Shown: piece after piece, positions 62,849-64,000 of the stretch
Numbering within the stretch: position 1 is the stretch's first letter
How the letters are laid out: each line of letters starts with the position of its first letter
DNA from: Mariniradius saccharolyticus AK6
GTDB taxonomy: Bacteria; Bacteroidota; Bacteroidia; Cytophagales; Cyclobacteriaceae
Assembly (NCBI RefSeq): GCF_000330725.2
Contig: NZ_AMZY02000018.1
Span: 124,001 to 188,000 of the forward strand
Direction of reading: 5' to 3'
DNA: 64,000 nt
Made by a program: the position numbers and the translations under genes
Notes under the pieces: generated by a model
The model's input: only the letters and a program-made list of their open reading frames with translations
The model's database searches: none
What the model was told of the DNA's origin: nothing

Positions 62849-63658
62849 TCAGTTCTTGAGCGTATGTCCATTGAGGATCGTTCCATCCTTGACCGTTTTG
62901 AGATAGCTGATGACTTTGCCGTCTTCACCCACTTCACAGACGCGGTAGGAGGGAAAGGGATTGCCCCAGTTGCCCCCGAAATGCCCAGACCATAGGAAGG
63001 GTTTTTTGCGGTAGATCATTTGCCCGTCCACGTCGTGGTCATGTCCGTGGAATGTCGCCCGCACATTCGGATAGAAAGTAACCAGGTCCAGAAAGGGTTT
63101 GCAGTCTACGCCGTGCCGAGTCCAATCATTTTGGGAGATATGGACAAATACAAAGACATGTTCGAGGGCTGAATACTCGTCCAGAATCTTTTTCGCATAG
63201 TCAAGATCTGCGCAGAGGTATTCTCCTTTCTCGTTGGAGCAATCGAGTAGGAGTATCCCCGATCCCTTTGCCTCAAAAGAGAAATTGGTCGTTTGTCCCA
63301 TGACCTTTTGGAAGTCCTGTTCACTTACCCGGTCGTGATTGCCCCGGCAAACGTGGTGGGGGACCTGGAGTTGCCGATAGAAATCCTTCACTTCCGGCAA
63401 CAGCTCCGGCTTATCATGGATCAGGTCTCCATTAAAAACGACAAAGTCCAAGTCCTTTTCCCGGTGTATGGCGTCGAAAAGGTTTTTGTGAAAGCCTTCA
63501 AAGTCTGTATTCGGTTGCCCCCAATGGCCATCTGAGGCAGTAATGAATTTGAGACGGGTGGCCTTTGGGAAATTCATTTTCCCATAAAGCACAAAGGGCA
63601 TAGTCACTAATGAAGTGCCCGCCAATGCGAGTTTCTGTAAAAAAGGTCTTCGGTTCAT
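62849..63658 (-). CDS. Calcineurin-like metallophosphoesterase with Tat signal
   Basis: A 269-residue phosphoesterase. The N-terminus NRRPFLQKLALAG is a twin-arginine signal, so it is exported folded. Metal-binding motifs are DGHW near residue 43, VVFNGDLIHDKPE, CRGNHDRV, VFVHIS and FHGHDHDVD, the full calcineurin-type set. It would hydrolyse a phosphomonoester or diester in the periplasm; the substrate is unknown. Confidence 0.92.
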   Translation of the reverse strand: MNRRPFLQKLALAGTSLVTMPFVLYGKMNFPKATRLKFITASDGHWGQPNTDFEGFHKNLFDAIHREKDLDFVVFNGDLIHDKPELLPEVKDFYRQLQVPHHVCRGNHDRVSEQDFQKVMGQTTNFSFEAKGSGILLLDCSNEKGEYLCADLDYAKKILDEYSALEHVFVFVHISQNDWTRHGVDCKPFLDLVTFYPNVRATFHGHDHDVDGQMIYRKKPFLWSGHFGGNWGNPFPSYRVCEVGEDGKVISYLKTVKDGTILNGHTLKN

Positions 63659-63734
63659 GTAAGGAAAATAGAAAAAATACCCTCAGGATGAAATCAAAGG
63701 ATGTTGCGTGATACAATTTCCCCTTGGTAATGCA

Positions 63735-64000
63735 TCATTTTAACATTTCCATCCGCTCTTTCCAATCCTTCAAAAATTCTCGTCGATGCTTATTGACGGT
63801 TTTTGCGCCCGGACGCATGTTTTCAATCAATTCGGGATCAGCTCTATCTGTCCAATAATTTGGTCTATCATTCGATCGCATAAATGATCCTCCCCAATTT
63901 TCCCCTTCAGGATTTTCCGGATTACCCTGAAGCAGGTACAGCACACTCGGCGTATCGCCCATTTTGATGTCGGGTTTTTTCTCAAAAAACAGTTTCCCGA
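63735..64000 (-). CDS. C-terminal part of a nucleoside-hydrolase-like (DUF1593) protein
   Basis: The frame is open to the window edge and stops at 63735, giving the last 88 residues: KPDIKMGDTPSVLYLLQGNP, then ENWGGSFM, NYWTDRADPELIENM and a basic end. The GDTPSVLYLL and GNPENPEGENWGGSF text resembles the end of the catalytic region of DUF1593, a nucleoside-hydrolase-like family of polysaccharide-degrading Bacteroidota. The rest lies outside the window, so the call is tentative. Confidence 0.55.
   Translation of the reverse strand, partial: GKLFFEKKPDIKMGDTPSVLYLLQGNPENPEGENWGGSFMRSNDRPNYWTDRADPELIENMRPGAKTVNKHRREFLKDWKERMEMLK

Overview
The window looks like chromosomal DNA of a Bacteroidota bacterium, most likely of the Cytophagales (Cyclobacteriaceae/Algoriphagus-like). 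The evidence is a 3228-residue SprB-repeat adhesin with a gliding-motility-type (type B) type IX secretion C-terminus next to a PorP/SprF gene, a TonB-dependent receptor operon, sulfatases, DUF2490, DUF2452 and DUF4442 proteins, and promoter boxes matching the Bacteroidota -7 consensus TAnnTTTG. No tRNA, rRNA, CRISPR array, insertion sequence or prophage gene was recognised. The family-level placement is inference.

Layout. 1-7.1 kb: the end of an unknown gene, a CorC/HlyC-type membrane protein, a TetR regulator, a small lipoprotein, tyrS, an orphan membrane protein, and an AbiEi/AbiEii toxin-antitoxin pair behind a 15-bp perfect inverted repeat. 7.3-19.8 kb: exported hydrolases and envelope proteins (two gamma-glutamyltransferases, a class C beta-lactamase-like hydrolase, an S9 peptidase), a DEAD-box helicase, and an FAD-oxidoreductase/SDR-DUF2867 pair. 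19.9-26.2 kb: a lone Hpt protein, a tightly coupled three-gene cluster of unknown role, a deoxynucleoside kinase, a 3-hydroxyacyl-CoA dehydrogenase, a CvfB-like S1 protein, an ArsC-like protein without its cysteine, a YkgJ protein and a ROK kinase. 26.2-29.8 kb: a probable metal-uptake operon (TonB receptor, calycin/periplasmic-type lipoprotein, histidine-rich lipoprotein) whose promoter lies between two matching palindromes. 30.2-33.1 kb: DUF4442 protein, M48 lipoprotein, nicotinamidase and DUF2490 protein. 33.3-44.1 kb: the giant adhesin and its SprF partner. 44.6-48.7 kb: a Gre-like protein, an MCE/Mla-type ABC lipid-transport operon and a polyphosphate-glucokinase-like ROK protein. 48.8-64 kb: a choloylglycine-hydrolase-like protein without the expected cysteine, two sulfatases, MsrB, GMC oxidoreductase, FadD, acyl-CoA dehydrogenase, a pfkA-dinB-sulfatase operon, an alpha/beta hydrolase, a Crp/Fnr regulator, a DUF4440 protein, a Tat-exported phosphoesterase and the end of a nucleoside-hydrolase-like gene.

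How they fit together. Most of the window is ordinary core and envelope metabolism of a heterotrophic surface-associated Bacteroidota cell: peptide and glutathione breakdown, fatty-acid activation and oxidation, glycolysis, sulfated-glycan use, lipid trafficking and surface adhesion. The parts most worth a second look are the palindrome-bracketed TonB/His-rich lipoprotein operon, the AbiE operator, the coupled cluster at 20.4-21.7 kb, and two enzyme-family members that seem to lack their nucleophilic cysteine. I saw no clearly novel multi-gene system beyond these.
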